A DNA stretch of 53,938 bases from Deltaproteobacteria bacterium (GCA_019310525.1 JAFDEE010000002.1:1-53938); one strand, 5' to 3'. Counted from the first letter of the stretch, positions 26,162-34,773 are shown. Made by a program: numbers and translations. Notes: generated from the letters alone by a model not told the origin.

Positions 26162-26915
26162 CGACAAATACCCCCGTGACCATCTTTCCCTCCAGCTCTT
26201 CAGGTTTCATGCCTCGGGCCTCTTCCCGGGTGACGCACTGGTCCCTGAGCATCTCTATCATCTTTTCCGGGCTTCCATAACGGTTTCTTCTCCCGAATTG
26301 AGTGGGGCATGGGGAGAGAACCTCCACGAAGGTGAACCCCTTCAAGGAGATTGCCCGTTTAAGGGCCCCGATAAGAGAGAGGGGCTGGGTGACCGCGAAC
26401 CGGGCCACGTAACGGGCCCCGGCTGCGGACACCAATTTCACCAGGTCAAAGGCCTGGTAAGGGCTCCCATCCGGGTAGGTGGAAGACATCGCCCCGATGG
26501 GAGTGGTGCATGCCAGTTGTCCACCCGTCATTCCGTAGATCATATTGTTCGCGCAGATTACCGTGATGTCGGTATTTCTTCTGGCCGCGTGGATCAGGTG
26601 GTTGCCCCCGATGGAAACCAGATCTCCGTCCCCGCTGACGATGATAACGTTCAATTCGGGATTGAAGGCCTTTGCACCCGTTGCAAAGGGAATAGCCCTT
26701 CCATGCAAGGTGTGGAGAGTGTCAGCCTTGAAATTCGGGCTGGGGATCCACGCGGCGCAACCGATCCCGGACACGAAAAGGACCTTCATCATGTCTAGCC
26801 CAAGTCCATCCACCGCCCTGAGGAGAAGCCCCATGAGAATCCCATGGCCACAACCAGGGCAAAAGGGCGTTTCCTTGACTTCGGGGCGAAGGTATTTTTC
26901 CAGGTCTCTGGCCAT
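26148..26915 (-). CDS. korB: 2-oxoacid:ferredoxin oxidoreductase, beta subunit
   Basis: 255-residue TPP-binding subunit: PFCPGCGHGI near the N terminus, VSGIGCAAWIP, and the TPP/Mg motif GDGDLVSIGGNH...NNMIYGMTGGQ. The ATG at 26915 overlaps the korA stop in TGATG and is preferred over an upstream frame extension that is merely the korA shadow. The C-terminal Cys-rich tail seen in some beta subunits is reduced to a single Cys. Specificity (2-oxoglutarate, pyruvate or branched-chain oxoacid) is not certain; 2-oxoglutarate is favoured by overall similarity to KorB. Confidence 0.9.
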   Translation of the reverse strand: MARDLEKYLRPEVKETPFCPGCGHGILMGLLLRAVDGLGLDMMKVLFVSGIGCAAWIPSPNFKADTLHTLHGRAIPFATGAKAFNPELNVIIVSGDGDLVSIGGNHLIHAARRNTDITVICANNMIYGMTGGQLACTTPIGAMSSTYPDGSPYQAFDLVKLVSAAGARYVARFAVTQPLSLIGALKRAISLKGFTFVEVLSPCPTQFGRRNRYGSPEKMIEMLRDQCVTREEARGMKPEELEGKMVTGVFVDGGC

Positions 26916-28063
26916 CAGGAAAGCCTCCTCATGTTTTCTTCGATGATGCCGGGATGAATAGTCCTTCCGTCCGTTTGGTTCAGGGAGAAGACTTCGCAGG
27001 CCGCATACTCCCTGACCTGATGGACCACCTGTCCCCTGTTCATTTCGGGTACGAAAAGCCACCCGGCGCGTTCGCTGATCTCGTGGATCACATCGTCTGG
27101 AAAGGGCCACAGGGTCTTCAACCGCACCATGCCGACCCGTTTTCCCTCTGCACGCAAATGATTAACGGCGAAAAGAGCGCTCCTGGCTGTAAATCCATAG
27201 CCGACCACCGCCCCGTCCAGATTATCTTCATCGCAGTGGAACATTTCCACCTCCTGGATTTCCCTTCGGTGATCCATGATCTTTCGATGGAGCCGACTTA
27301 CGAGCCTTTCATGCACCCCGGGATCATCGGACTTTCGGAAGCCGTATCCATCATGGGTGGAACCGGTTACAAGGAGGTTTTCCCCTTCCCCGAAGGCGGG
27401 CATAGGCGGGACTCCGTCCGGCTCCCCGGTATCGAAGGGCGGAGCGCCGGGCTTCTTCTCTCTATGAAAAACCTCTACCTTCCCACTGATAACCACCTGT
27501 TCCCTCAGGTGCGCCATGGCCTCGGAACCCATCAAGAATACTGGGACCCGGTACCGTTCGGCCATATTGAAGGCCTTGATGGTAAGGTCATACATCTCCT
27601 GTACAGACCAGGGAGAATAGGCTATCACCTGGTAATCTCCGTGAGATCCCCACTTGACCTGCATGATATCCCCGGACCCTACATGGGTGGCCTGACCGGT
27701 ACAGGGACCGGCCCGCTGGATGTCCACCACAACGATGGGCGCCTCGGTAAAGGCCGCATACCCAATGCCTTCCATCATCAGGCTCAGCCCGGGGCCGGCC
27801 GTTGCAGTCATGGCCTTGGCCCCGGCCCATGAGGCCCCGATCACCGAACAGATGGAAGCCAGCTCATCCTCCATTTGCATGAACACACCGCCCACGTCAT
27901 CAAACCGTCTTGCGATGCGCTCCATGATCTCGCTCGAAGGGGTGATGGGATACCCCCCATAGTAGCGGCACCCCGCCGCGATTGCACCCTCGGCCACCGC
28001 ATCGCTGCCGGAAAAAAAATAGGTGCCCGCCGGCAAAGGGCTCGGCACGATACTGATTCCCAT
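26915..28063 (-). CDS. korA: 2-oxoacid:ferredoxin oxidoreductase, alpha subunit
   Basis: 382-residue alpha subunit. The domain I motif FSGSDAVAEGAIAAGCRYYGGYPITPSSEI and MEDELASICSVIGASWAGAKAMTATAGPGLSLM, with the TEAPIVVVDIQRAGPCTG stretch, are hallmarks of the KorA/VorA group. GAGAGGAGAAG precedes the ATG. It opens the tightly overlapping unit korA-korB-korC-GltD-like-ferredoxin. In reductive or oxidative C4/C5 metabolism it would exchange 2-oxoglutarate and succinyl-CoA using ferredoxin. Confidence 0.9.
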   Translation of the reverse strand: MGISIVPSPLPAGTYFFSGSDAVAEGAIAAGCRYYGGYPITPSSEIMERIARRFDDVGGVFMQMEDELASICSVIGASWAGAKAMTATAGPGLSLMMEGIGYAAFTEAPIVVVDIQRAGPCTGQATHVGSGDIMQVKWGSHGDYQVIAYSPWSVQEMYDLTIKAFNMAERYRVPVFLMGSEAMAHLREQVVISGKVEVFHREKKPGAPPFDTGEPDGVPPMPAFGEGENLLVTGSTHDGYGFRKSDDPGVHERLVSRLHRKIMDHRREIQEVEMFHCDEDNLDGAVVGYGFTARSALFAVNHLRAEGKRVGMVRLKTLWPFPDDVIHEISERAGWLFVPEMNRGQVVHQVREYAACEVFSLNQTDGRTIHPGIIEENMRRLS

Positions 28064-28110
28064 GGATAGGCTTCTCCTCTCTAAGTTCTCTCACTTGCGG
28101 AGTTGATACC

Positions 28111-28126
28111 TCCTCCTTTTGGAGGA
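28111..28126. other. Small hairpin between amidase gene and korA
   Basis: TCCTCC-TTTT-GGAGGA is a perfect six-pair hairpin in the 89-bp spacer upstream of korA. On the kor strand it contains GGAGGA, a ribosome-site-like sequence without a start codon at suitable distance. No T tract follows, so it is probably not a terminator. Confidence 0.3.
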
Positions 28127-28152
28127 TTCCACTTTTACCTTCTCCCCGGGGA

Positions 28153-28929
28153 TCAAGGAGGGAACACTATGTCCCGGAGGGCCGGGAATTCCTCCCTCGC
28201 CCGGGTGACCATGTCCTTGTCGATATCGGCCGTGATCACTTCTTCTTCGTCTCCTCCAGCGGCCACGGCCTTGCCCCATGGATCCACTATCATACTGTGG
28301 CCGCAGAAACGTACCCCACGGTTTACTCCCGCGCAGTTGCAAGAGACCAGGAAGGCGAGATTCTCCAGGGCGCGCACCCGGTTGAAAAGAATCCACGGCT
28401 CCAGCCTGGGGAAAGGCCACCCCGAAACCACGAGAAAAATCTCCGTGCCCATGGACATCATCTTCCTGAAGAGTTCAGGGAACCTGAGATCATAACACGT
28501 CGCGATCCCGATGGTGCCAAAATCGGTCCTGTGGGTGACGATTTCTTTTCCGCCCTCGAGGATTTCCGTCTCCCTGGAGCCATAGCCAAAGAGATGGATT
28601 TTCCGGTACTTGGCGACGAGGTCCCCGTTACGGTCGAACAGGAAACTGGTATTGAAAAGCTTACCCCCTTCCTCACGGGTGATCCAACTCCCGGCCAGGA
28701 GGTAGGTCCCCAATTTCCGCGCCATAGAGGACATCCTCTCCGCCGTCTCACCTCCCGGCGCTTCACTTTCCGGCCTGTAGCGATCGAAGGAAAAATATCC
28801 GATGTTCCAGACCTCCGGAAGAAGAACGAGGTCTGCTTCCTCTACCCGTTCGAGAAGCTTTTCCGCCCGGGCGATGTGTTCACTTTTCGGCCGGTCCCCG
28901 ACCTCCATCTGTATGCAGGCGATACGCAT
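28153..28929 (-). CDS. Nitrilase-superfamily amidase (omega-amidase-like)
   Basis: 258-residue cytoplasmic carbon-nitrogen hydrolase with the Glu-Lys-Cys triad E39 (LLPEVWN), K110 (KYRKIHLF) and C145 (ATCYDLRFPELF). Length and spacing fit the Nit2/YafV branch, which hydrolyses omega-amides such as 2-oxoglutaramate to the oxoacid and ammonia. It precedes korA by 89 bp in the same direction, so the product 2-oxoglutarate could be used by KorABC. AAAGGGTG lies ahead of the ATG. Substrate is an inference from family and context. Confidence 0.82.
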   Translation of the reverse strand: MRIACIQMEVGDRPKSEHIARAEKLLERVEEADLVLLPEVWNIGYFSFDRYRPESEAPGGETAERMSSMARKLGTYLLAGSWITREEGGKLFNTSFLFDRNGDLVAKYRKIHLFGYGSRETEILEGGKEIVTHRTDFGTIGIATCYDLRFPELFRKMMSMGTEIFLVVSGWPFPRLEPWILFNRVRALENLAFLVSCNCAGVNRGVRFCGHSMIVDPWGKAVAAGGDEEEVITADIDKDMVTRAREEFPALRDIVFPP

Positions 28930-29108
28930 ATAAGCACCCTTTCACCAGGCTCCGAGACTCAAGGAAAAGAAAAATGGGGCATGGGCCCCGAAGTACTGAA
29001 GGTCCCATCCGGAAATACGGCGGGACCTCGGGTGAGATTGACTTTACCGATAGTCGTTTACATACCCGAACGCGGGTCCCCGAGTCAACCGGGTTGGAGG
29101 CGCCCGGT

Positions 29109-30440
29109 TCAGATCTCCTTTAGGGGTTTATTGGCGTTTGACTGTTCAACGAGTCTTTCGAATGTCTCAAGGCTCTTGCTGATCTTGTCCAGTTCCTCCG
29201 ATTGAAGCACCGGTATGTTGTCAGTCCCCGCTTTTTCCAATGCTGCGATCACGCTGTAAAGGGTCAGGCCCTCGGGGTCCTTGGCAGGCTGGTAGGCCAT
29301 TTCCCTATCGTTTTCGACTCGAACCTCGGAGACGATCCTGGATCTCGTCAATTCGTAAAGGATCTGCCTGACCAGTCGTATGGGAATATCCAGGGCCTGA
29401 GATATCTGAGAGGCGCTCCACGGCTCGCTGCCTTCCGAAAATTTATGGACCAACAAGTTTACGATACGCAAGGAAAGCAGTTTCTTGAAGGAATGACTGA
29501 CGGAAAGACAGTCCTGCTCAAATTCGTAAGTATCCACGTTCTGATGGGCGAAGGTCATCTCCGCCCCGAAAAGCACGATCAACCAGCTTATCTGGAGCCA
29601 AATAAAGAAAAGGGGAAGGGCTGCGAAACTTCCGTATATGGCATTATATCGTGATACTCCGACCTGGAAGGTGATGTATACATTCTGGAACAAAACATAC
29701 ATGGTGCCTGCGACAAAACCTCCCAGCAGTCCGGACTTAAAATGTACCCGGGTGTTTGGAATGAACATGTAAAGAAAGGTGAAAAGGACCCAGACGGTAA
29801 AATAGGGCAAGGCCTTGAGGAGATAAAAAATCATGGGACCAACGGCGCTCAAAAGAGATATCTTCTGAACAATGAATCTGGCACTCCCCGAAATGAATAC
29901 CGTCACCGCGCTTGAAAGGGTGAATAAGAGGGGGCTGATGAGCATGAGGGAGAGGTAATCGGTCACCTTTCTCCCCAGGCTTCGTCCCTTTTTTACGCCC
30001 CAGATGTCATTGAAGGCATTTTCGATATGGGAAAGGATCTTGATGATCGAATAGAAAAGCAGCAAGAGTCCGATCCCGGCCACGAGTCCTCCCTTGACGT
30101 TTTCAAGCAAGGTGCGGGCGAACTCGAAGACCTTGCTGATTACCGCCTCCTGGCCCTCGAAGTTCTCGTACAGGGCCCGTTCCACCGTCTTTTCAAATCC
30201 GAAACCTTTGGCTACTCCGAAGATCATGGCCACGACGGGAACGATGGAAAGCAGGCTGAAAAATGTCAGGGCCGACCCCCTCAACATGGTCCGATCCTCG
30301 GTGATTCCGCGAACGGTGAGCACGATTACACGAAGCGAGTGTATGATCAAGAACTTCGGGCGTGGAAGATCCCGGGATCGAATCCTCCAGATATCGGTTT
30401 TCAGGAACCGGACCGCTTTAATAACACTTTCCCGATTCAA
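29109..30440 (-). CDS. YihY/BrkB family membrane protein with winged-helix tail
   Basis: 443-residue inner-membrane protein of the YihY family (formerly annotated RNase BN). The LRGSALTFFSLLSIVPVVAMIFGVAKGFG, IENAFNDIWGVKKGRSLGRKVTDYL and YNAIYGSFAALPLFFIWLQISWLIVLFGAE stretches are diagnostic, with about six membrane segments in residues 30-310. The remaining 130 residues look like a winged-helix domain (ASQISQALDIPIRLVRQILYEL), common in longer members. The start is a TTG at 30440 with GGGAGG seven bases upstream. Function in the family is not settled. Confidence 0.9.
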   Translation of the reverse strand: MNRESVIKAVRFLKTDIWRIRSRDLPRPKFLIIHSLRVIVLTVRGITEDRTMLRGSALTFFSLLSIVPVVAMIFGVAKGFGFEKTVERALYENFEGQEAVISKVFEFARTLLENVKGGLVAGIGLLLLFYSIIKILSHIENAFNDIWGVKKGRSLGRKVTDYLSLMLISPLLFTLSSAVTVFISGSARFIVQKISLLSAVGPMIFYLLKALPYFTVWVLFTFLYMFIPNTRVHFKSGLLGGFVAGTMYVLFQNVYITFQVGVSRYNAIYGSFAALPLFFIWLQISWLIVLFGAEMTFAHQNVDTYEFEQDCLSVSHSFKKLLSLRIVNLLVHKFSEGSEPWSASQISQALDIPIRLVRQILYELTRSRIVSEVRVENDREMAYQPAKDPEGLTLYSVIAALEKAGTDNIPVLQSEELDKISKSLETFERLVEQSNANKPLKEI

Positions 30441-30632
30441 GACACACCTCCCGGCCCGGAGCGGGCCCTGCGGTTTTTTGGGGTGGAAATTTATCTTCGG
30501 TCATCAAAATCCTTTCTTCTTGATTCGGACCGCGTTATGTTTTCCCTATATAACCGATGGGAATCTACTGGGTCAATGGATTGGAATTTCAATGATGAAC
30601 TCTGATTGCCGCCGCCGGCCCGAGACCGGGAT

Positions 30633-31274
30633 ATGAAAAGGTACCTGAGTTACGAGCAACTGGAGTTGGAGGAGAAGCAAGGGCGGGACTATCGGGTAAG
30701 ATTTCGATGGGGTCCCACAGGGATTGCGGTCATGGCACCCCACGGTGGAAGAATAGAGCCAGGGACTGGTGAAATCGCGGAGGGCGTCGCTGGCTGGGAA
30801 CATTCTTTCTATTGTTTCGAGGGTCTGAAGAAAGAGGGTAACCTATCGCTTCACATCCCCAGCCCTCTTTTCAACGAACCTATTGCCATTAGAGTCGCGG
30901 AATCCTCCCATACCGTTGTCACCATCCACGGATGCAAGACCGAGGAAGAGGTGATCTTCATCGGGGGGAGAGACGAGTTGCTCGCCTCAAAGATCGGCAA
31001 GAAATTGGAGACATGCGGCTTTTCAGTAAGGGAAAGCCATAGATTGCCGGGAATCCACCCGATGAACCTGTGCAACCGGTGTCGGTCTGGAAAAGGTGTA
31101 CAGATTGAAATATCAGCATCTTTGCGGCGTTCCATGTTCAGATTCAGATCCTCCAGGTTTAACTGGTTGTTTAAAAACGCGGCAAGCACAGTAGCCTTTC
31201 AACAACCTGTTAAAGAAGAAACCACGAAAACCTTCTCAAACCTCGTGGCGGCCTTGAGAGAAGGTTTGAGGTGA
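30633..31274 (+). CDS. Poly-gamma-glutamate hydrolase-like zinc peptidase
   Basis: 213-residue protein resembling the phage/Bacillus PghP family (zinc carboxypeptidase fold) that cleaves poly-gamma-glutamate. Visible landmarks are VMAPHGGRIEPGTGEIAE (H37, E42), SFYCFEG, LHIPSPLFNEP, VVTIHGCK (H99) and the C-terminal GVQIEIS (E159). Usual partners are phages or capsule genes; neither is present here. The frame begins at a TTG (30606), but the ATG at 30633 has GAGACCGGG upstream and is preferred. Divergent from the YihY gene by about 190 bp. Confidence 0.78.
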   Translation: MKRYLSYEQLELEEKQGRDYRVRFRWGPTGIAVMAPHGGRIEPGTGEIAEGVAGWEHSFYCFEGLKKEGNLSLHIPSPLFNEPIAIRVAESSHTVVTIHGCKTEEEVIFIGGRDELLASKIGKKLETCGFSVRESHRLPGIHPMNLCNRCRSGKGVQIEISASLRRSMFRFRSSRFNWLFKNAASTVAFQQPVKEETTKTFSNLVAALREGLR

Positions 31275-31448
31275 GAAGGGCAAAAGTCTTTACAACCTTA
31301 CCTCCTCGGATGAAGCGGGATTCCCCCTTAATTCCCTTGAGAAATTTCATTCTTTGTTCTATTTTTTCTGAGCCTTGTATGCCTTTTGAGGAGGTGCCGA
31401 GATCAGGCAAACCCGGAGGTGACTTGCTAAGCTCCGAGACCTTTGTCC
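31275..31448. other. Non-coding spacer before split element
   Basis: Between the hydrolase stop and the left MITE half. A 62-codon frame beginning with GTG at 31271 is open here but has no recognisable content. TCCGAGACCTTTG is repeated in tandem at about 31433-31458, suggesting a small duplication at the element's end. Confidence 0.35.
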
Positions 31449-31502
31449 GAGACCTTTGAAAGATGCTCAATTTTGGTCAAGGTCAAGGAAGGCGAAAATT
31501 TT
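31449..31502. repeat. Left half of second MITE-like copy
   Basis: These 54 bases match the left 54 bases of the element at 14029 with three differences, starting at GAGACCTTTGAAA. The match stops abruptly at GAAAATTTT. The corresponding right half lies 1.2 kb away at 32718-32822, with the tetraheme cytochrome gene between. Confidence 0.75.
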
Positions 31503-31564
31503 GAAACACTCAGTTTAGGTTCGGTATTGTTTATAAATGCTTTGTTTCGATGAACGGAGGTTTC

Positions 31565-32002
31565 ATGATGGGCAAAAGAGGATTGTGGCTTTCCATGTTG
31601 ATTCTAACCAGTGTGTTCATCCTGTTTTCAGGGAACCTGATCGCCCAGGAGGACTCGGACGAACCCCCCGAGGAAATCACCATAAACAATGAAGGGTACC
31701 GGCAGGACCGAAAGGGTCCAGTTGTCTTTTCCCACCTGGCCCACGCCGAAGATTACGAAGTGGCCTGTAAGGATTGTCACCATGATTATGAAGATGGGAA
31801 AAATCTCTGGGAAGAGGGTGATCCCGTGAACAGGTGCTCCGAATGCCACGATCCAGAAGTAAGTGACGGCAATGTCAAGAAATTGCTCCTCGCTTATCAT
31901 GCCAAGTGTATCGGATGTCACAAGAGACTCGTGAAGGAAGGGATATCAGAGGAAGCCCCTTATAATAAATGTTACCAGTGCCACGAAAAGAAAACGGACT
32001 AG
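31565..32002 (+). CDS. Tetraheme cytochrome c, class III (c3-like)
   Basis: Small periplasmic electron carrier of 145 residues. Signal peptide MMGKRGLWLSMLILTSVFIL with cleavage near LIAQ. Four CXXCH sites: C68-H72, C91-H95, C115-H119 and C136-H140. Four further histidines (H57, H60, H73, H112) fit as distal ligands, giving bis-His coordination of all four hemes, as in cytochrome c3. FSHLAH before the first site and CHH are family signatures. It probably exchanges electrons with hydrogenases, formate dehydrogenases or membrane complexes not in this window. GGAGG is five bases before the ATG at 31565; the codon after it is a second ATG. The gene stands alone between the halves of a MITE-like element. 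Confidence 0.9.
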   Translation: MMGKRGLWLSMLILTSVFILFSGNLIAQEDSDEPPEEITINNEGYRQDRKGPVVFSHLAHAEDYEVACKDCHHDYEDGKNLWEEGDPVNRCSECHDPEVSDGNVKKLLLAYHAKCIGCHKRLVKEGISEEAPYNKCYQCHEKKTD

Positions 32003-32654
32003 CCATTTTGCTACAGCGGGTCAAAAAACATCATTTTGGGGAATAAAAAAGGGAAGGGATGTCACGAACGGCAGGATGAAAGAGGTAGTCAGCCCTGAAC
32101 TTCACTTTCCCGCAAAGAGTTTACTTTGCGGAAAACTGTAGTTACGTCCCGCTCGTCCGTGACACCGTCTCTTCCGCGCTGCCCTTTCGGGCCAGCAAGG
32201 ACCATAAAACAAGAGGAGAGAAAAAGGTCCTTTACCGTAGGCATTCATATTTATTTCAATCTGCGTGCCAGAAAAGGGACCTGTCGCCTCAGGCTTCTTT
32301 TGCAGGATGAATCATCACATATTGACCCGTCAATATCCTGATATATTTCATTTTTTACATTTTTTTAAAAAAAAGCCCATAAAAGGAAATGGTAACTGCC
32401 AATCTGGGCAATCGATTGAAAAGTGATAGTATGCACAAAATTTTGGGCATTTTACAAAATTTCCTGATCATTCCCACCAATCCGCCCACAAATCCCGGCT
32501 AAACTTGAGTTTTATCACCAAACCTGGACACCCTTGCCGCCCCTTTCAGGGCACGGGAAAAACCATGCCCCAAGCCTGAGAATTTCAGGCCCTTTTTGAT
32601 GATTGCCCGCTTGCCATTAACCCTGAAAACCTGTTAATTTAGGAAAGCAAACTA
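32003..32654. other. Non-coding AT-rich stretch after the cytochrome gene
   Basis: About 650 bases with no gene. It holds a perfect eight-pair hairpin CCGCAAAG-AGTTTA-CTTTGCGG at 32110-32131, a long A/T run near 32346-32380, and a terminator-like hairpin GCCTGA-GAATT-TCAGGC followed by CCTTTTT at 32574-32597. The last sits too far from the cytochrome stop to be its own obvious terminator, so an unannotated small RNA is conceivable. No coding signal is seen. Confidence 0.4.
32574..32597 (+). terminator. Terminator-like hairpin, transcript unknown
   Basis: Six-pair stem GCCTGA/TCAGGC, five-base loop, then CCTTTTT on the plus strand. It is 570 bases beyond the cytochrome stop. It would end a long cytochrome read-through transcript or a separate small RNA. 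Confidence 0.35.
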
Positions 32655-32709
32655 CTATCGGCTGAAGCCGATAGCTTTAGGGGCCTTGGACTCCCCACCC
32701 TTCGGGTGG
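32655..32709. repeat. REP-like cluster of three hairpins
   Basis: Three adjacent hairpins: CTATCGGC-TGAA-GCCGATAG (32655-32674), GGGG...CCCC (32680-32696) and CCACCC-TTC-GGGTGG (32695-32709). The tight packing and tetraloop resemble REP/RAYT-type palindromic repeats or the foot of an IS200-like end. It lies directly before the right half of the MITE-like copy. Confidence 0.5.
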
Positions 32710-32717
32710 CTCCCCAG

Positions 32718-32822
32718 TTTGAGCCTGACGCCGCTTGTCCGCCGCTGTCTGGCGGACTTGTCACGCCGTAGCCATAGCGAAGGCGGAAGATTGGGTAAAA
32801 GGGGACGTTTTTCAAAGGTCTC
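32718..32822. repeat. Right half of second MITE-like copy with 54-bp insert
   Basis: Bases 32718-32733 and 32788-32822 are together identical to the last 51 bases of the element at 14029-14171, ending GGTCTC. Between them a 54-base insert (32734-32787) contains TGTCCGCC and GGCGGACTTGT in inverted orientation and ends GCGAAGGCGGA, so it is itself a small palindromic repeat. The 6-bp flanks of this copy do not match each other. Confidence 0.75.
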
Positions 32823-32895
32823 GGGACATTAATGTGTCGTTTCACGCCTCTTTTTTTTCCTTCAAAACCTCGACCCTTTGCAATGGTGACGCGAC

Positions 32896-33660
32896 ATGGA
32901 TCTTATCAAAGGACTTCAGTACAATCTCCGGGGACTCCGCATAGCCTTGGCTGACAGAAAACTGCTTTTCTGGGGGCTCCTCAGGTTCATCCTGGTGATC
33001 GTCATTGCTATCATCCTTTCAGGCATTATCCTGGCATACCATGCGGACATCTTGAACCTCCTTTGGCACAAGCCTCAGAGCCAATGGGTGGTCTGGCTGT
33101 GGTATCTTCTTTCCTGGGTGGTCTCCCTGTTTCTTGTGGGAATCTCCGCCGTTGTCTCATACATTCTTTCGCAGATTCTTTTCAGTGTCCTGATTATGGA
33201 TCACATGTCCCGCCTCACGGAAAAAAAGGTGACCGGACATGTGCTGGAACCCAAAGGCGTCTCCCTTTTTCAAACCTTTCTCCACCTCATCAGACAGGAA
33301 ATTCCAAGGACAGTGATCCCGATCACCCTTTCCTTGATCATCATGGTGCTGAGCTGGTTCGTTCCATTCCTGGGTCCCGTAATGGTATTCGTGTCCTCGG
33401 GCCTGACCATTATTTTCCTCTCCTGGGACAATACAGACCTTATTCAGGCAAGACGCCTTGTTCCATTCAAAAAAAGGTGGGCGTTCCTTTCAAGGAACAT
33501 CCTGTTTCATGTTGGATTCGGACTGCCCTTTCTGGTTCCTCTGTTGAACCTGGTCTTCCTGTCTTACGCCCCTGTTGGGGCCACGCTCTATTATCTTGAA
33601 AGACACGAGACAAAGGAGGCCGAAGAGCCGCAGCCGCCACCCTTGCCCTCAGCCGAATGA
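32896..33660 (+). CDS. EI24/CysZ-like membrane protein
   Basis: 254-residue inner-membrane protein of the EI24 domain family (which includes the sulfate transporter CysZ). GLQYNLRGLRIALADRKLLFWGLL at the N terminus is the family start; about six hydrophobic segments follow, with RQEIPRTVIPITLSLIIMVLSWFVPFLGP and FGLPFLVPLLNLVFLSYAPVGATLYYLE typical of the C-terminal half. It ends in a short Pro/Glu-rich tail. No sulfate genes are near, so a CysZ function is not implied. A terminator follows at 33696. Confidence 0.8.
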   Translation: MDLIKGLQYNLRGLRIALADRKLLFWGLLRFILVIVIAIILSGIILAYHADILNLLWHKPQSQWVVWLWYLLSWVVSLFLVGISAVVSYILSQILFSVLIMDHMSRLTEKKVTGHVLEPKGVSLFQTFLHLIRQEIPRTVIPITLSLIIMVLSWFVPFLGPVMVFVSSGLTIIFLSWDNTDLIQARRLVPFKKRWAFLSRNILFHVGFGLPFLVPLLNLVFLSYAPVGATLYYLERHETKEAEEPQPPPLPSAE

Positions 33661-33695
33661 GTCTCTATTGATATCCCTGAAATCCCCACTATTCC

Positions 33696-33726
33696 CCCGG
33701 CAACCAATAAAGCCGGGACCTTTTTT
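33696..33726 (+). terminator. Terminator of the EI24-type gene
   Basis: CCCGGC-AACCAATAAA-GCCGGG forms a six-pair GC stem, followed by ACC and TTTTTT, 35 bases after the stop at 33660. The rest of the spacer up to 33947 holds the enoyl-CoA hydratase upstream region; no promoter could be assigned. Confidence 0.7.
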
Positions 33727-33947
33727 ACTCCAAGAGGGAGCTGTGCTCTTTGGTTAATGGCTCCGAGGTTCGTTCCGGGGACATGAGGATATGCAGGCAT
33801 TCGGGAGGGGCGGGGAAATATATTATGTAACCGGAAGGAGAAGCCACTCCCATGCCGCGAACCCCTTTAATCTATTTCCGCTGGAGCGGATGATGCCCAG
33901 GGTTTTGATGCATGGAAGAAGCAAATTTCGATAAAGGAGTTTAAGCC

Positions 33948-34733
33948 ATGGAAAAACCGCTAAAACTGGAAATGAAGGAAAATATCGCAATCCTCACCCT
34001 CAACCGACCTAAAGCCTTCAACGCTTTCAACCATGAAGTGGTAGAGCCCCTCACCCGGAATCTCATGTCGATCACAAAGGATCCGGATGTGGACGGGGTC
34101 GTCATTACCGGTGAAGGAAAGGCCTTTTGCGCCGGAGGGGATCTCAAATGGCTCTCAAAGTATGAAAAAAGTAGGTCAGAGCCCTTCCACAACCTTGCCG
34201 CACTCTTTCACCAGGGGATCCTTGAAATCAGGCGGATGCCCAAACCCGTTGTGGCCGCCATCAACGGGTTCGCTGCAGGAGGAGGTTTTTCCCTGGCCCT
34301 CGCCTGTGATTTCAGGGTGATGGAGACCTCGGCCACGCTCCTTCAGGGATATACCAGTAATGGCCTCAGTATCGATGGCGGCGGGACCTTCACCCTGCCC
34401 CGAATCGTCGGCCTGGCCCGGGCCATGGAAATCGTGGCCTTCGACCGTCCCATCCCGGCCGAAAAGGCCCTCTCCTGGGGCTTGATCACCAAAGTGGTGG
34501 AAGACGGCAAATCCCTTGAGGAGTCCCTGAACCTGATCAGGGAGATACTCAAGCGCCCCTTGTCTTCCTTTGCGGCCTCAAAAAGACTCCTTGGGGAATC
34601 CTTCCAGGTCCCTCTCGAAGTGGAACTTGAGCGGGAGCGTGAAGCCTTGGCATGGTGCGCGGAACATCCTAACGGGATCGAAGGCATCCAGGCATTTCTG
34701 GAGAAAAGGAAACCCCGGTATAACGCCCGTTGA
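33948..34733 (+). CDS. Enoyl-CoA hydratase/isomerase family protein
   Basis: 261-residue crotonase-fold protein acting on acyl-CoA. CAGGDL (61-66) and the oxyanion-hole region GFAAGGGFSLALACD (108-121) are intact. The usual hydratase glutamates are not seen: the equivalent region is GYTSNGLSIDGGGTFTLPRIVG. The Asp143 in IDGGG matches the PaaG-type isomerase pattern (xxDGG), so isomerisation is more likely than hydration. AAGGAG is upstream of the ATG. No other fatty-acid genes are adjacent; it faces amtB convergently with a 40-bp gap. Confidence 0.85.
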   Translation: MEKPLKLEMKENIAILTLNRPKAFNAFNHEVVEPLTRNLMSITKDPDVDGVVITGEGKAFCAGGDLKWLSKYEKSRSEPFHNLAALFHQGILEIRRMPKPVVAAINGFAAGGGFSLALACDFRVMETSATLLQGYTSNGLSIDGGGTFTLPRIVGLARAMEIVAFDRPIPAEKALSWGLITKVVEDGKSLEESLNLIREILKRPLSSFAASKRLLGESFQVPLEVELEREREALAWCAEHPNGIEGIQAFLEKRKPRYNAR

Positions 34734-34773
34734 TGAGTCCCGGGGGGCAGCCCCGGCGTGCCATACGCCCGCT

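Noticed and set aside
31271-31459. 62-codon plus-strand frame after the hydrolase gene
   Set aside because: GTG start overlapping the previous stop, no ribosome site of its own, no recognisable motif, and it runs into the repeat end.
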